From contig JAJYCJ010000014.1 of NCBI GenBank assembly GCA_021778515.1, positions 1-46,947 of the forward strand: a DNA stretch of 46,947 bases. The letters run 5' to 3'. Position 1 is the first letter of the stretch, and the number at the start of each line of letters is the position of its first letter. Origin of the DNA: Acidobacteriota bacterium. Lineage in GTDB: Bacteria; Acidobacteriota; UBA4820; DSQY01. This document shows, piece after piece, positions 1-7,671 of this stretch. A program made the position numbers and the translations under genes. Below the pieces are notes generated by a model. That model ran no database searches. It was given only the letters and a program-made list of their open reading frames with translations, and was not told where the DNA came from.

Positions 1-1019
1 GGGTCCGGCCCCACCAGCTCCCGGGTGGCCGCGGCAACCAGGAGGAAAATGAAAGGAGCCAATGCCAGCACCAGACCGGGCCGTCCGCCCGGCCACAAGA
101 GCAAGGCCCCGAAGGCCCCCGCCGAAAGCACGGCCAGCTCTGACAGTTCGGGGTTGCGGTCCGCGACGCGGAGCCAGAATGCGGGCCGCCCCAAAGACAC
201 GATGGGCGCCAACCACGGCACGGCCATGCTGCCCAGGATGAGGAGATCCAGTCCCATCCCCGACAAGGGCCAGGGGGAACGGCCAACCGGCAGCCCCAAC
301 AAGAGCGGGGCTCTCTGCGAAGCCGATCCAGTCGGCCATGCCGCCAGGAACCAGGGAGCGCACCCGAGGATCGCGAACAGGGCGACCATGACCAGAAGAC
401 GAATGGAATGCTCCCTTTTCTCGCCGGTGGAGCGTCTGTGGAGGAGGATTGCGGCCCCCGCCGTGATCCAGAGTCCGGCGACGCCCGAACACCAGAACGT
501 GAGGACCAGCGAGGCCGTGAGCAAGGCAGCTCGGCGCGGTGACGGCCCTCTCAGAAAGAGCCACAGCGTCGAGAGCGCCAGGGCCCCGCCGAGTCCCTCC
601 AGGGCGGTGGGGCCTATCCAGTGGCCAGCGCCGAGGAGCGGGAGGCTTGTCGCCATGAGGAAGACGGCCCTGCCGGCCAGCTCGCGCAGACCGGCGGCCG
701 AGGCTAGACGGTAGGTCAGCATTAGGAGAAGGAAGGCCGCGAGAGCGCTCACGATGCGCGCGGAAGCCGCAGTGAAGGATCCGGCTAGGGCAAAGGAAGA
801 GGCGGCGAGCCAGGGATACAGGGGTGGCAGGTCGAGGACGCGGTCACCGTTGAAGTGCGGAACGATCGTCGGGTGAAGGGCCATCTCTCTTCCGATTTCC
901 GCTTGTTCCGCCTGGCCGCCCGGCCAAAGGGGCCGATCCAGGCCGAGAAGGCAAAGGCCGGCCAGGAGCGTCCACAGCAGAATCCAGGAGAGTCTCGGGC
1001 TGTGGTGAGGGCTGGCCAT
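1..1019 (-). CDS. ArnT-like (GT83/PMT-type) membrane glycosyltransferase, C-terminus cut by window edge
   Basis: The minus strand is open from an ATG at 1019 to the window edge (339 codons, no stop), so this is a partial gene. The product is very hydrophobic with many membrane segments. Residues 29-60 follow the first periplasmic loop of lipid-linked sugar transferases of the ArnT family: RPLW, then AEIGREM, then IVPHFNG and LDLPPLYPWL. The family transfers a sugar from a polyprenyl-phosphate carrier on the periplasmic face of the inner membrane. An in-frame TAG lies just upstream of the ATG (GAT GAG CCT between), which fixes the start. Oddly, the acidic D-E pair expected before the AEIxREM motif is Gly35-Gln36 here. 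Family call is good; activity is uncertain. Confidence 0.75.
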   Translation of the reverse strand, partial: MASPHHSPRLSWILLWTLLAGLCLLGLDRPLWPGGQAEQAEIGREMALHPTIVPHFNGDRVLDLPPLYPWLAASSFALAGSFTAASARIVSALAAFLLLMLTYRLASAAGLRELAGRAVFLMATSLPLLGAGHWIGPTALEGLGGALALSTLWLFLRGPSPRRAALLTASLVLTFWCSGVAGLWITAGAAILLHRRSTGEKREHSIRLLVMVALFAILGCAPWFLAAWPTGSASQRAPLLLGLPVGRSPWPLSGMGLDLLILGSMAVPWLAPIVSLGRPAFWLRVADRNPELSELAVLSAGAFGALLLWPGGRPGLVLALAPFIFLLVAAATRELVGPD

Positions 1020-1113
1020 AGGCTCATCCTAGCACGACGGACCACGAGAGGGCCTGGATGACGGGGCTTGGCGGCGGCTAGAATGGCACGATGGCGAGGA
1101 GGGGAGGTGGCGC

Positions 1114-2664
1114 ATGCGGTGGTTCGTGAGGGGAGACGTGGATGGCTTCTTCGGCCTGGCGCTCGATAACCTGGTCCAGCTCCTCCTGATCGACGTGTTG
1201 TGCAGGACTGTTCTGGGCTTTTCGGGAAGCCTCCTGTACGGACGAATACTCCCGGGGGCCGCGGTCTCTCTCATTGTGGGGAATCTGTTTTATTCGTGGC
1301 AGGCCATGCGGCTTGCCCGCAAAGAGGGTCGAAGCGACGTATGCGCCCTGCCCTATGGGATCAACACCGTTTCCCTGATCGCCTTCGTCTTCCTGGTCAT
1401 GCTCCCGGCGAAAATGGCGGCCGAGGCAGCCGGTTCGCCCGATCCCCAGCGTGTTGCCTGGCAGGCGGGCCTTGTGGCCTGCCTGGGCTCGGGCATCATC
1501 GAGTTCTCAGGAGCCTTCGTAGCCGAGCGGTTGAGGAAGGCCACCCCGAGGGCCGCCCTGCTCTCAACCCTCAGCGGCATAGCCCTTGGCTTCATCTCCC
1601 TGGGCTTTCTGTTCAGAACGTTCGCCCGGCCGGTCGTGGGCCTCACGACCCTTGGAATCATTCTCCTCACCTATTTTGGGAGGGTCCGGTTCAGAGGGGG
1701 GCTTCCCGGAGGCTTGGTCGCCGTGATCGTCGGAACCGCCCTGGCCTGGGTAACGGGGATCGCCCCGATGGGGGACGTGCCCCGCTGGGCTGGATTCCAT
1801 CTGCCCGTTCCCGTTTTGGGAGACCTCTGGCACGCGCTCGGCGGGGGCTACCTTCTCACCTATTTCGCGGTGATCGTCCCCATGGGGCTGTTCAACGTCG
1901 TGGGATCGCTTCAGAACATCGAATCCGCCGAGGCCGCCGGGGACCGCTACGAAACCGCCCCCTCCCTGGCCGTGAACGGCCTTGGCACGATGGCCGCCGC
2001 CCTCTTCGGCTCGTGCTTTCCGACGACCCTCTACATCGGGCACCCCGGTTGGAAGGCGCTGGGGGCGAGATCGGGCTATTCGGTTCTCAACGGCCTCTTC
2101 GTAACCCTGGTGTGCCTCACTGGAACCCTTGCTTTCATAAGCTGGGCGGTGCCCATCGACGCCGGCATGGCCATCGTGCTGTGGATCGGCATCGTCATTT
2201 CGGCTCAGGCCTTTCAGGCCACGCCCAGGGAACACGCTCCCGCCGTGGTGGTGGGCCTCCTTCCGGGACTGGCCGCCTGGGGTGCGATCCTGATCAAGAC
2301 GAGCCTCCGAGCCGCGGGGATGGGCACTCCCAGCGCCCCCTTCACGCCGCAGCTGATCGAGGCCTTCAGCCGGTCCGACACTTGGATTCAGGGCGCGTTC
2401 GCCCTGGAGCAGGGGTTCATCTTCACCTCGGTCATCCTGGCGGCGGTGACGGTTGCCGTTATCGAGCGGCGCTTTTTGAGGGCTGCTGCATGGTGCGGCC
2501 TGGCCTGCCTTCTGGCCACAGTGGGGCTCATCCATTCCTACCGCTGGACCACCAGCGACACCGTGATGTCCCTCTCGCCAGCCTGGCCCTGGGCCGCGGC
2601 CTATGCCGCCATGGCGCTTCTCTTCGCAGGCGCCCGCTGGCTTACGGTAGAGGGAGGGGAATAG
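1114..2664 (+). CDS. NCS2-like (xanthine/uracil permease superfamily) multipass membrane transporter
   Basis: This 516-residue protein has roughly a dozen hydrophobic segments separated by short loops, typical of a secondary transporter. The start (VRGDVDGFFGLALDNL) and the segment YGRILPGAAVSLIVGNLFYSW followed by ALPYGINTVS resemble a bacterial permease branch related to the nucleobase-cation symporter 2 fold. The substrate cannot be read from sequence. The ATG at 1114 follows a clear GGAGGTG ribosome site. It is divergent from the glycosyltransferase (94 bases between starts) and convergent with the sugar transferase, so it is probably a single-gene unit. The call as membrane permease is firm; the exact family is from memory. 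Confidence 0.7.
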   Translation: MRWFVRGDVDGFFGLALDNLVQLLLIDVLCRTVLGFSGSLLYGRILPGAAVSLIVGNLFYSWQAMRLARKEGRSDVCALPYGINTVSLIAFVFLVMLPAKMAAEAAGSPDPQRVAWQAGLVACLGSGIIEFSGAFVAERLRKATPRAALLSTLSGIALGFISLGFLFRTFARPVVGLTTLGIILLTYFGRVRFRGGLPGGLVAVIVGTALAWVTGIAPMGDVPRWAGFHLPVPVLGDLWHALGGGYLLTYFAVIVPMGLFNVVGSLQNIESAEAAGDRYETAPSLAVNGLGTMAAALFGSCFPTTLYIGHPGWKALGARSGYSVLNGLFVTLVCLTGTLAFISWAVPIDAGMAIVLWIGIVISAQAFQATPREHAPAVVVGLLPGLAAWGAILIKTSLRAAGMGTPSAPFTPQLIEAFSRSDTWIQGAFALEQGFIFTSVILAAVTVAVIERRFLRAAAWCGLACLLATVGLIHSYRWTTSDTVMSLSPAWPWAAAYAAMALLFAGARWLTVEGGE

Positions 2665-2750
2665 GGAGGAGGGCCGGGGCCGGAATCCTGGAAGCTTGGC
2701 CCAATCAGCTCAATCTTTGGACCGCGGGCGGGGCAACGCCGCACGAGTCA

Positions 2751-4199
2751 TCAGGCAGCTCCGCGTGCGCTGAGCACGGCGGGGACGGTCTTGATCAGGA
2801 TGACGAAATCCAACATCAGACTCCAGTGGTCGATGTATTGCAGGTCAAGGCGCATCCAGGTGTCGAAATCGAGGTTGCTCCTCCCGGAGATCTGCCAGAG
2901 GCAGGTGATGCCAGGGCGCATCGAGAGGCGCCTTCGCTGCCATCTCTGGTACTTTTCGACCTCCGAGGGGATGGGAGGGCGCGGTCCCACGAGGGACATG
3001 TCGCCCTTGAGGACATTCCACAGCTGTGGTAGCTCGTCCAGGGAGCTTTTGCGCAGCATGCGCCCCACGGGTGTCACTCTTGGATCCTCGCGAATCTTGA
3101 AGACCGGTCCGTCTACCTCATTCATGTGTTCGAGATGGTCCTTGAGGCTTTCAGCGCCTTGGACCATGGTCCGAAATTTCAGGCACTTGAAGCGACGGCC
3201 GTTCAACCCCATTCGCTCCTGAACAAAAAAGACGGTACCAGGGCTGGTAGCCTTAATAGCGATGGCAACAAGACCTAGTATCGGTGCCAGGAGAAGAAGC
3301 CCTAGCGCAGAGACGCAAACGTCCAGGCTTCTCTTGAGGAAGAGCGCCACCTGATCGTGCGGCACCGTCGTGTATCGGAGGAGGGGGAGTTCCTCGAGCC
3401 TCTCCATCTGCACCGCCGCCGAGAGATGCGGGAAGAGGTTGGCAGCCACCAGCGTATCCAGGCCGAGGTCTTCGCAGATCAGAAATAGCTCCTCGAGTTC
3501 GGCCAGATCCTGGGTATCCACGCAGAAGATCACGCCGTCGACCACCTCCCTCGCGAGGAAGTGCGGCAGGGCCTGGACGCTCCCCAGGTTGGCCACCCCC
3601 AAAGCCTCCAGCGCAGCGGCGCCCTCCCTCTCGGCATCTTGCCCGAGAGTCATGAAGCCCCTCGGGCAGACTCCCAGCTCGGGCCTCTCCAGCAAGCGCT
3701 TACCCACTTTCTGAGCCTTCTCCCCAGTTCCGACCAGAACCACGAGGCGGCAGTCCTTTCCGGCCGAGGCTCTTCGCCGGAACCAGAGGGCCACCATGTG
3801 CTTCAGAACTGTGGAGTGGATCACGAAGAGGCCAAGGAACGAGGCCAAGAAAAGCCGGCTCATGAAGGTCAACTTGAGAAGGTAGGCAAGGGCCAGCGTC
3901 AGAAGCAACGCAATGGCCGCGGCCTTCACATTACTAGCGAAGTTCAACGTCAAGGAGACGCCCGGATTCTGGCGGTAGCCGCCCGCCGAAAAGAGCGTAC
4001 CCAGGATCACGAGTGAAGCCAGGAGAAACACCGGAACGTAGTCGTCGAACCCGAACATCGGGCGTGAAGCCAGAATGGTCGAAAGGTGTGGGACCAGGTC
4101 CCGGCGGGCCCAGAAGGCCAGGAAGAACGAAATAAGCAGGGCCAGCAAATCGGCCAGGACACAGACGGAGTTGAATTGGTGGCGGTAGTACTTCAGCAA
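2751..4199 (-). CDS. Undecaprenyl-phosphate hexose-1-phosphate transferase (WbaP/EpsE-like)
   Basis: This enzyme would load the first sugar phosphate onto undecaprenyl phosphate for exopolysaccharide or O-antigen synthesis. The N-terminal half has about four membrane helices and a Rossmann-like region (VVLVGTGEKAQKVGKRLLE); the C-terminal third is the bacterial sugar transferase domain with a hydrophobic helix, KCLKFRTM, RKSSLDELPQLWNVLKGDM, SLVGPRP and RPGITCLWQISGRS. I chose the TTG at 4199 (482 residues) because AAGGAG lies nine bases upstream and the following LKYYRHQFNS is a natural start. The frame stays open to an ATG at 4328 (525 residues) that has no ribosome site and lies inside the divergent promoter. 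No other polysaccharide genes adjoin it. Confidence 0.88.
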   Translation of the reverse strand: MLKYYRHQFNSVCVLADLLALLISFFLAFWARRDLVPHLSTILASRPMFGFDDYVPVFLLASLVILGTLFSAGGYRQNPGVSLTLNFASNVKAAAIALLLTLALAYLLKLTFMSRLFLASFLGLFVIHSTVLKHMVALWFRRRASAGKDCRLVVLVGTGEKAQKVGKRLLERPELGVCPRGFMTLGQDAEREGAAALEALGVANLGSVQALPHFLAREVVDGVIFCVDTQDLAELEELFLICEDLGLDTLVAANLFPHLSAAVQMERLEELPLLRYTTVPHDQVALFLKRSLDVCVSALGLLLLAPILGLVAIAIKATSPGTVFFVQERMGLNGRRFKCLKFRTMVQGAESLKDHLEHMNEVDGPVFKIREDPRVTPVGRMLRKSSLDELPQLWNVLKGDMSLVGPRPPIPSEVEKYQRWQRRRLSMRPGITCLWQISGRSNLDFDTWMRLDLQYIDHWSLMLDFVILIKTVPAVLSARGAA

Positions 4200-4295
4200 G
4201 GGGCAAAACTCCTTTGCTAGTCTAGCACAAGCCTTGGCCCAGTTGAATGCCGTCCCTGCTCCGATGCTGCCGTGGCTTGGGTCGTGGCTCGTTGC

Positions 4296-4324
4296 TTGCG
4301 CGCCAGCGCCCCATCCCCTAAGAT
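4296..4324 (+). promoter_or_regulatory. Sigma70-type promoter of the nrnA-elbB-moaD-moaE operon
   Basis: A TTGCGC -35 box (4296-4301) and a TAAGAT -10 box (4319-4324) are separated by exactly 17 bases, placing the start of transcription near 4331 and leaving a leader of about 18 bases with the AAGGAG ribosome site. Confidence 0.55.
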
Positions 4325-4348
4325 GCAAGATTACGTTAAGGAGACCAG

Positions 4349-5338
4349 ATGCACATCGGGTCGCAAGAGGTGGATTTCCTTAGGTCCGGCCGAAAATTCG
4401 TTCTGACGACCCACGTCTCCTCGGACGGCGACGGAGTGGGGAGCCAGCTTGCCCTCGCGAGGGGGCTGCGGCAGTTGGGTTGTGACGTGGTGATTATCAA
4501 TCCTACGCCCGTACCGGAAAACCTCCGGTTTCTTCTCAAGCGCGCGTCGGAGATCCAATCGGTTCGGGAGATGGATTCGCCGGAGCGCTATTTCACGGGC
4601 GCCCTGACGGTGGTGCTGGACATCGGCGCCTTCGAGCGCCTGGGGGACGTGCTTCCGCTGGCCCGTCTGAGCGAGGGAATCCTGGTGGTGGATCACCACC
4701 GCATGGACAGGACGAGCGGAGTCCACTACCTCTTGGACACACAGGCCTGTGCCACGGGCGAGGTCACGGCGAGAATCCTGGAGGAGCTCACCATACCCTT
4801 GACCTTGGACTTGGCCGAACCCCTCTACGTGGCCATCCACACTGATACCGGTGGTTTCCGCTATCCCGGAACGACGCCCGAAACGCACCGCCTCATAGCT
4901 AGACTGCTCGAAGCGGGTGTGGATCCGCAGAAGGTGTACACGGAGCTCTTCGAGCGGCTGACGCCTCTGAGGCTCTGGTTGACGAGTGAGGTCCTCTCCA
5001 CCGTGCGCATTTCTCCCGGCGGGAAGGTAGCCTGGCTCCAAATCCGCCAGGCGGTGCTCCAAAAGTACGGTGCCCGGATGGAGGATGCGGACGATATGGT
5101 CAACTTCACGCTCGAACTGGATGGGGTCCTGGCCGGCTTCTACTTCAAGGAACTGGGCGAGGGTCTGACGAAGGTTTCCTGCCGGTCGAGGGGGGATTTC
5201 GCCATCGACAAATTCGTGAGCCCGTGGGGAGGTGGCGGTCACCAGCACGCGGCAGGGGTGAAATTGAATCTCCCGATCGAGGAGGCCACGAAGATGTTGG
5301 TCTCTGCCGCCACCGATGTCTTGGAGAAAAAGGGTTGA
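4349..5338 (+). CDS. nrnA: DHH/DHHA1 family phosphoesterase (NrnA-like oligoribonuclease/pAp phosphatase)
   Basis: NrnA-type enzymes degrade very short RNAs and dephosphorylate 3'-phosphoadenosine 5'-phosphate in the cytoplasm. The 329-residue protein has the expected metal-binding motifs in order: THVSSDGDGVGS near residue 22, a VLDIGAF segment, VVDHHRM (the DHH motif), HTDTGGFRYPGTT, and the C-terminal DHHA1 signature GGGGHQHAAG. Length fits the family (about 310-340). The ATG follows AAGGAGACCAG. It is the first gene of a four-gene operon; its stop overlaps the TTG start of the next gene. Confidence 0.9.
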   Translation: MHIGSQEVDFLRSGRKFVLTTHVSSDGDGVGSQLALARGLRQLGCDVVIINPTPVPENLRFLLKRASEIQSVREMDSPERYFTGALTVVLDIGAFERLGDVLPLARLSEGILVVDHHRMDRTSGVHYLLDTQACATGEVTARILEELTIPLTLDLAEPLYVAIHTDTGGFRYPGTTPETHRLIARLLEAGVDPQKVYTELFERLTPLRLWLTSEVLSTVRISPGGKVAWLQIRQAVLQKYGARMEDADDMVNFTLELDGVLAGFYFKELGEGLTKVSCRSRGDFAIDKFVSPWGGGGHQHAAGVKLNLPIEEATKMLVSAATDVLEKKG

Positions 5339-5964
5339 AGCGAAGGATAGGGGTACTTCTGACCGGTTGCGGTGCCTACGACGGCACAGATCCACAAGAA
5401 GCCGTACTGGTCATGCTCGAGATCCAGGCCGCCGGACATGAATTGGTACCCCTGGCCATGGATGTGCCTCAATTTCATACTGTCGATCACACTACGGCTC
5501 AGGAGGTGGAAGGCGAAAGCCGCCGACAAATGCTGGAAGCGGCGAGGCTTGTGCGAGGAAAGCTATATCTACTTGAAGAAATATCACCCAACTTGCTGGA
5601 CGCGTTAATTATTCCTGGTGGTCAAGGCCCCGTCAAGAATTTGCTGACCGGCTTCGCCACGTTGGAGGAGCGGAGCGCCGTGGAGGCCGTAGGCAGTTTT
5701 CTCGCAGCCGTCCACGACTCTGGAGGGCTGATTGGCGCCATCTCCCTCGCGGAATTCGTGGTGAGTTCGGTGCTGGGCCCCTGGCCGGAGGGGAAGGGCT
5801 GCTTCGATCTTTTAGAGGACGAGGTGCTTGTGGACGCGCAGCGGGGGATATACCTCACGCCAGGTTATACGCTGGCCACCTCCCTGCCGCACCTGCACAC
5901 AGGAATCCATAACCTGTGCCAAGCCATATTCCAGGACCTTGAAAAGCGGGACGTGAGCCGATGA
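5335..5964 (+). CDS. elbB: ElbB-like protein of the DJ-1/PfpI superfamily, nucleophile Cys replaced by Ser
   Basis: The 209-residue product matches ElbB (glyoxalase-like, isoprenoid-associated) along its length: IGVLLTGCGAYDG at the start, EAARLVRG, ALIIPGGQGPVKNL, and a C-terminal TPGY segment. The start is the TTG at 5335, overlapping the upstream stop and preceded by GGAG; an upstream ATG at 5224 would read through the previous gene out of frame. Where E. coli ElbB has the catalytic Cys in GFMCIAP, this protein has GAISLAE with Ser137, and about 15 residues after it are missing. The family is clear; enzymatic activity is doubtful. Codons near 5560-5625 are strikingly A/T-ending. Confidence 0.85.
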   Translation: MKRRIGVLLTGCGAYDGTDPQEAVLVMLEIQAAGHELVPLAMDVPQFHTVDHTTAQEVEGESRRQMLEAARLVRGKLYLLEEISPNLLDALIIPGGQGPVKNLLTGFATLEERSAVEAVGSFLAAVHDSGGLIGAISLAEFVVSSVLGPWPEGKGCFDLLEDEVLVDAQRGIYLTPGYTLATSLPHLHTGIHNLCQAIFQDLEKRDVSR

Positions 5965-6206
5965 ACGTGCGCGTGGTTCACTTTGCCCTGATGAGGGAGC
6001 TCTGCGGTTGCGAGGCGGAGCCCTTATCGATCCGAACGGGAGCCGGCGTTCTCGATGCGTGGAGATGCCTCTGTCAGCTCCATGGGGCTTTGCGGGATCT
6101 GCCTTACGAACCGAGGCCCGCGGTGGACCGTCGCTTTGCTTCCTGGGAGGCCTCGCTTGTGGAGGGGCAGGAGCTCTGTTTCCTCCTGCCGACGAGTGGA
6201 GGGTAG
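5961..6206 (+). CDS. moaD: MoaD, molybdopterin synthase small (sulfur carrier) subunit
   Basis: MoaD carries the thiocarboxylate sulfur used to make the dithiolene of molybdopterin. The 81-residue ubiquitin-like protein has the family length and ends in the required Gly-Gly (LLPTSGG), the site of adenylation and thiocarboxylation. Its ATG overlaps the elbB stop (ATGA), and moaE follows one base after its stop, so the two synthase subunits are translated together. No other Mo-cofactor gene is in the window. Confidence 0.9.
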   Translation: MNVRVVHFALMRELCGCEAEPLSIRTGAGVLDAWRCLCQLHGALRDLPYEPRPAVDRRFASWEASLVEGQELCFLLPTSGG

Positions 6207-6207
6207 C

Positions 6208-6672
6208 GTGGGGCCGCAATCCGATATGCTAATTGATCTTACATATAAGCCAATTGATGAGCAATATATCATACATCAGGTAAGAGATGACTCTGCTGGT
6301 TGCGTGGTGACGTTCACGGGGACGGTGCGGAACCATCACGAGGGCAAGCGCGTCTTGAGCCTGCGTTATGAGGCCTACGAAACCATGGCCGCCGAACTCC
6401 TCCAGCAGATGGCTGAAAAGGCACGGCAGCGATGGGGGTTGCTCAGGATCGCCATCGTCCATCGCCTTGGATCCGTCGCCATCGGCGAAACAGCGGTCGT
6501 CATCGCCGTCTCTGCGCCTCATCGCGGTGCAGCCTTCGAGGCCTGCCGGCACCTGGTGGACGCCCTGAAGGATGACGTCCCCATCTGGAAGCTTGAAACC
6601 ACCGAGGAGGGGAGTGCCTGGGTTGCCGAAAGCCGAGTCTTCAAGCGGAGGGAGGCCGGCAAGGACAGATGA
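6208..6672 (+). CDS. moaE: MoaE, molybdopterin synthase catalytic subunit
   Basis: MoaE binds precursor Z and receives sulfur from MoaD. The protein shows the family core: GCVVTFTGTVRNHHEG, SLRYEAYE, IAIVHRLGSVAIGE, SAPHRGAAFEACRHLVD and DDVPIWKLE, where the KxE lysine is the active-site residue. I prefer the GTG at 6208, one base after the moaD stop and behind GGAGGG; the ATG at 6226 (148 residues) is an alternative with a weak ribosome site. The first 25 codons after 6226 are almost all A/T-ending, then use switches abruptly to GC-ending codons. The 3' end overlaps a convergent ORF by 32 bases. Confidence 0.92.
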   Translation: MGPQSDMLIDLTYKPIDEQYIIHQVRDDSAGCVVTFTGTVRNHHEGKRVLSLRYEAYETMAAELLQQMAEKARQRWGLLRIAIVHRLGSVAIGETAVVIAVSAPHRGAAFEACRHLVDALKDDVPIWKLETTEEGSAWVAESRVFKRREAGKDR

Positions 6673-6937
6673 CACCCGGGATGCGAAGCCTGTAGGCACT
6701 GCGCCTTCCGCTGGCACGCACCTCCAATACCACTTCATCCCCGCTGCACTTCAGGTCGAGCCTCTCCAGGTTGCCGGACCACGTCGGGGGCTCCAACGCT
6801 GCCATCACTCTGGCGCCAGCCTCATCGTCCAATCCATGGATCGACAGGAACTCCGACAAGACGGCCTTCGCCACTCGGTGGCGGGCTGACGGTTCGTACT
6901 CGACCAGATCGATTCTCAAGCACAGCATGGAATTCAA
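6641..6937 (-). CDS. Hypothetical small protein, convergent with moaE
   Basis: I do not recognise this 98-residue ORF (TTG start at 6937; ATG at 6928 also possible). It has a protein-like mix with alternating strand and helix: CLRIDLVEYEP, RVAKAVLSEFLSIHGL, LERLDLKCSGDEVVLEVRASGRR. GC-ending codons dominate, as in real genes here. The neighbouring minus-strand frame (6822-7115) is also open and reads plausibly up to about 6940 (IRLEVSRVQADPPSASKELF), so this could be the 3' part of a frameshifted gene. AGGAG lies 12 bases upstream of the TTG, which is rather far. Confidence 0.4.
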   Translation of the reverse strand: MNSMLCLRIDLVEYEPSARHRVAKAVLSEFLSIHGLDDEAGARVMAALEPPTWSGNLERLDLKCSGDEVVLEVRASGRRSAYRLRIPGVICPCRPPSA

Positions 6938-7329
6938 AGATACGCCGAAGCTCCTGAAAAAGTTCCTTGGAAGCCGAAGGGGGATCGGCCTGCACGCGGC
7001 TCACCTCAAGGCGGATGCCCCGGAGCAAGCAAGGCCATGAAGGCCGGATGGCAGGCCAGTCACCCGAGAAGAGGCAGTCTAGCAAGGATGGACGCGTGAG
7101 GCAAAGGGCCGGCAAAGAGCAACGCGCAGAGAAGGGTGTCCTCGCGGATAAGCGTCGGAAAGCCGAGGGGCCGTTTCCTTCTTTCTCTTATATTTGACAT
7201 AAGATATCTTATCAGACTCTATGTGGGCACCGTTACTCGCTCGTCCTGGCTGGATTATCCGCCAACCAGCCTTTGTAATCCGAGCGGCATTCTCCTGCTC
7301 TTGGAGTCTCCCCTCCCTGCGGTCCCGGT
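6938..7329. other. Stretch with no convincing gene
   Basis: Nothing here is well supported as coding. The minus-strand frame 6822-7115 is open but starts with TTG lacking a ribosome site. The notable element is an AT-rich patch around 7190-7215 that contains a perfect palindrome. Confidence 0.4.
7199..7212. promoter_or_regulatory. Perfect 14-bp palindrome, candidate operator
   Basis: ATAAGAT/ATCTTAT is a perfect palindrome in an AT-rich island between small ORFs. A TTGACA hexamer (7194-7199, plus strand) abuts it, but no good -10 box lies 17 bases on (CTCTAT at 7217). It looks like a repressor site. The regulator is unknown, and neither neighbour is a clear target. Confidence 0.35.
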
Positions 7330-7566
7330 CTATTCCGGAGATTCCGGCGAGGGCGAGCCGTCTCCCGCTTTCGCGGTCCGGCTCGGTGTGCGGTCAGGCT
7401 CGTCGCCCAGCCGCTGCTCCCACAGGTCCACACGCAAGTCCTTATCTTCCAGCACCTCGCGGTCGTCCATCCAGTCGTCTGGGGCCACTGGAATCAAGGG
7501 TGCGGTGGGAACCTGTGCTGAAGTCCCCTTTCGCTGCCGCTTTGAGCGTACCTGGACTGCTGGCAT
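7330..7566 (-). CDS. Small charged hypothetical protein (78 aa)
   Basis: I do not recognise this protein. It starts MPAVQVRSKRQRKG (basic), has an acidic middle (DDWMDDREVLEDKDLRVDLWEQ) and a Ser/Pro/Glu-rich, probably disordered tail. Support for a real gene is the ATG at 7566 with AAGGAG seven bases upstream and a promoter-like pair 20-48 bases upstream. The frame is open further upstream to 7707, but that part has no start signals. No similarity or domain is visible. Confidence 0.45.
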   Translation of the reverse strand: MPAVQVRSKRQRKGTSAQVPTAPLIPVAPDDWMDDREVLEDKDLRVDLWEQRLGDEPDRTPSRTAKAGDGSPSPESPE

Positions 7567-7585
7567 GTGTGGGCTCCTTGTCCCG

Positions 7586-7614
7586 AACGTAGGGTGCAAA
7601 TTCGCCGGGTGCAA
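7586..7614 (-). promoter_or_regulatory. Possible promoter for the 78-aa ORF, within a TTGCACCC direct repeat
   Basis: Reading the minus strand, TTGCAC (7614-7609) and TACGTT (7591-7586) are 17 bases apart. The -35 box is part of TTGCACCC, which is repeated 15 bases further on. The -10 match is only three of six. Confidence 0.3.
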
Positions 7615-7671
7615 CCTAGCGCCCGTCGAGCGTCGGACTGCAGCCCGTGACCCGCCGGCCGCGGAGCAAGA

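Noticed and set aside
25-714. A 229-codon plus-strand ORF at the left edge
   Set aside because: It is Arg/Pro/Ser-rich and antisense to the membrane glycosyltransferase, whose frame continues past both of its ends.
1200-3032. A 610-codon plus-strand ORF overlapping the permease and sugar transferase
   Set aside because: It is Arg/Gly/Pro-rich, lacks start signals and runs through two genes supported in other frames.
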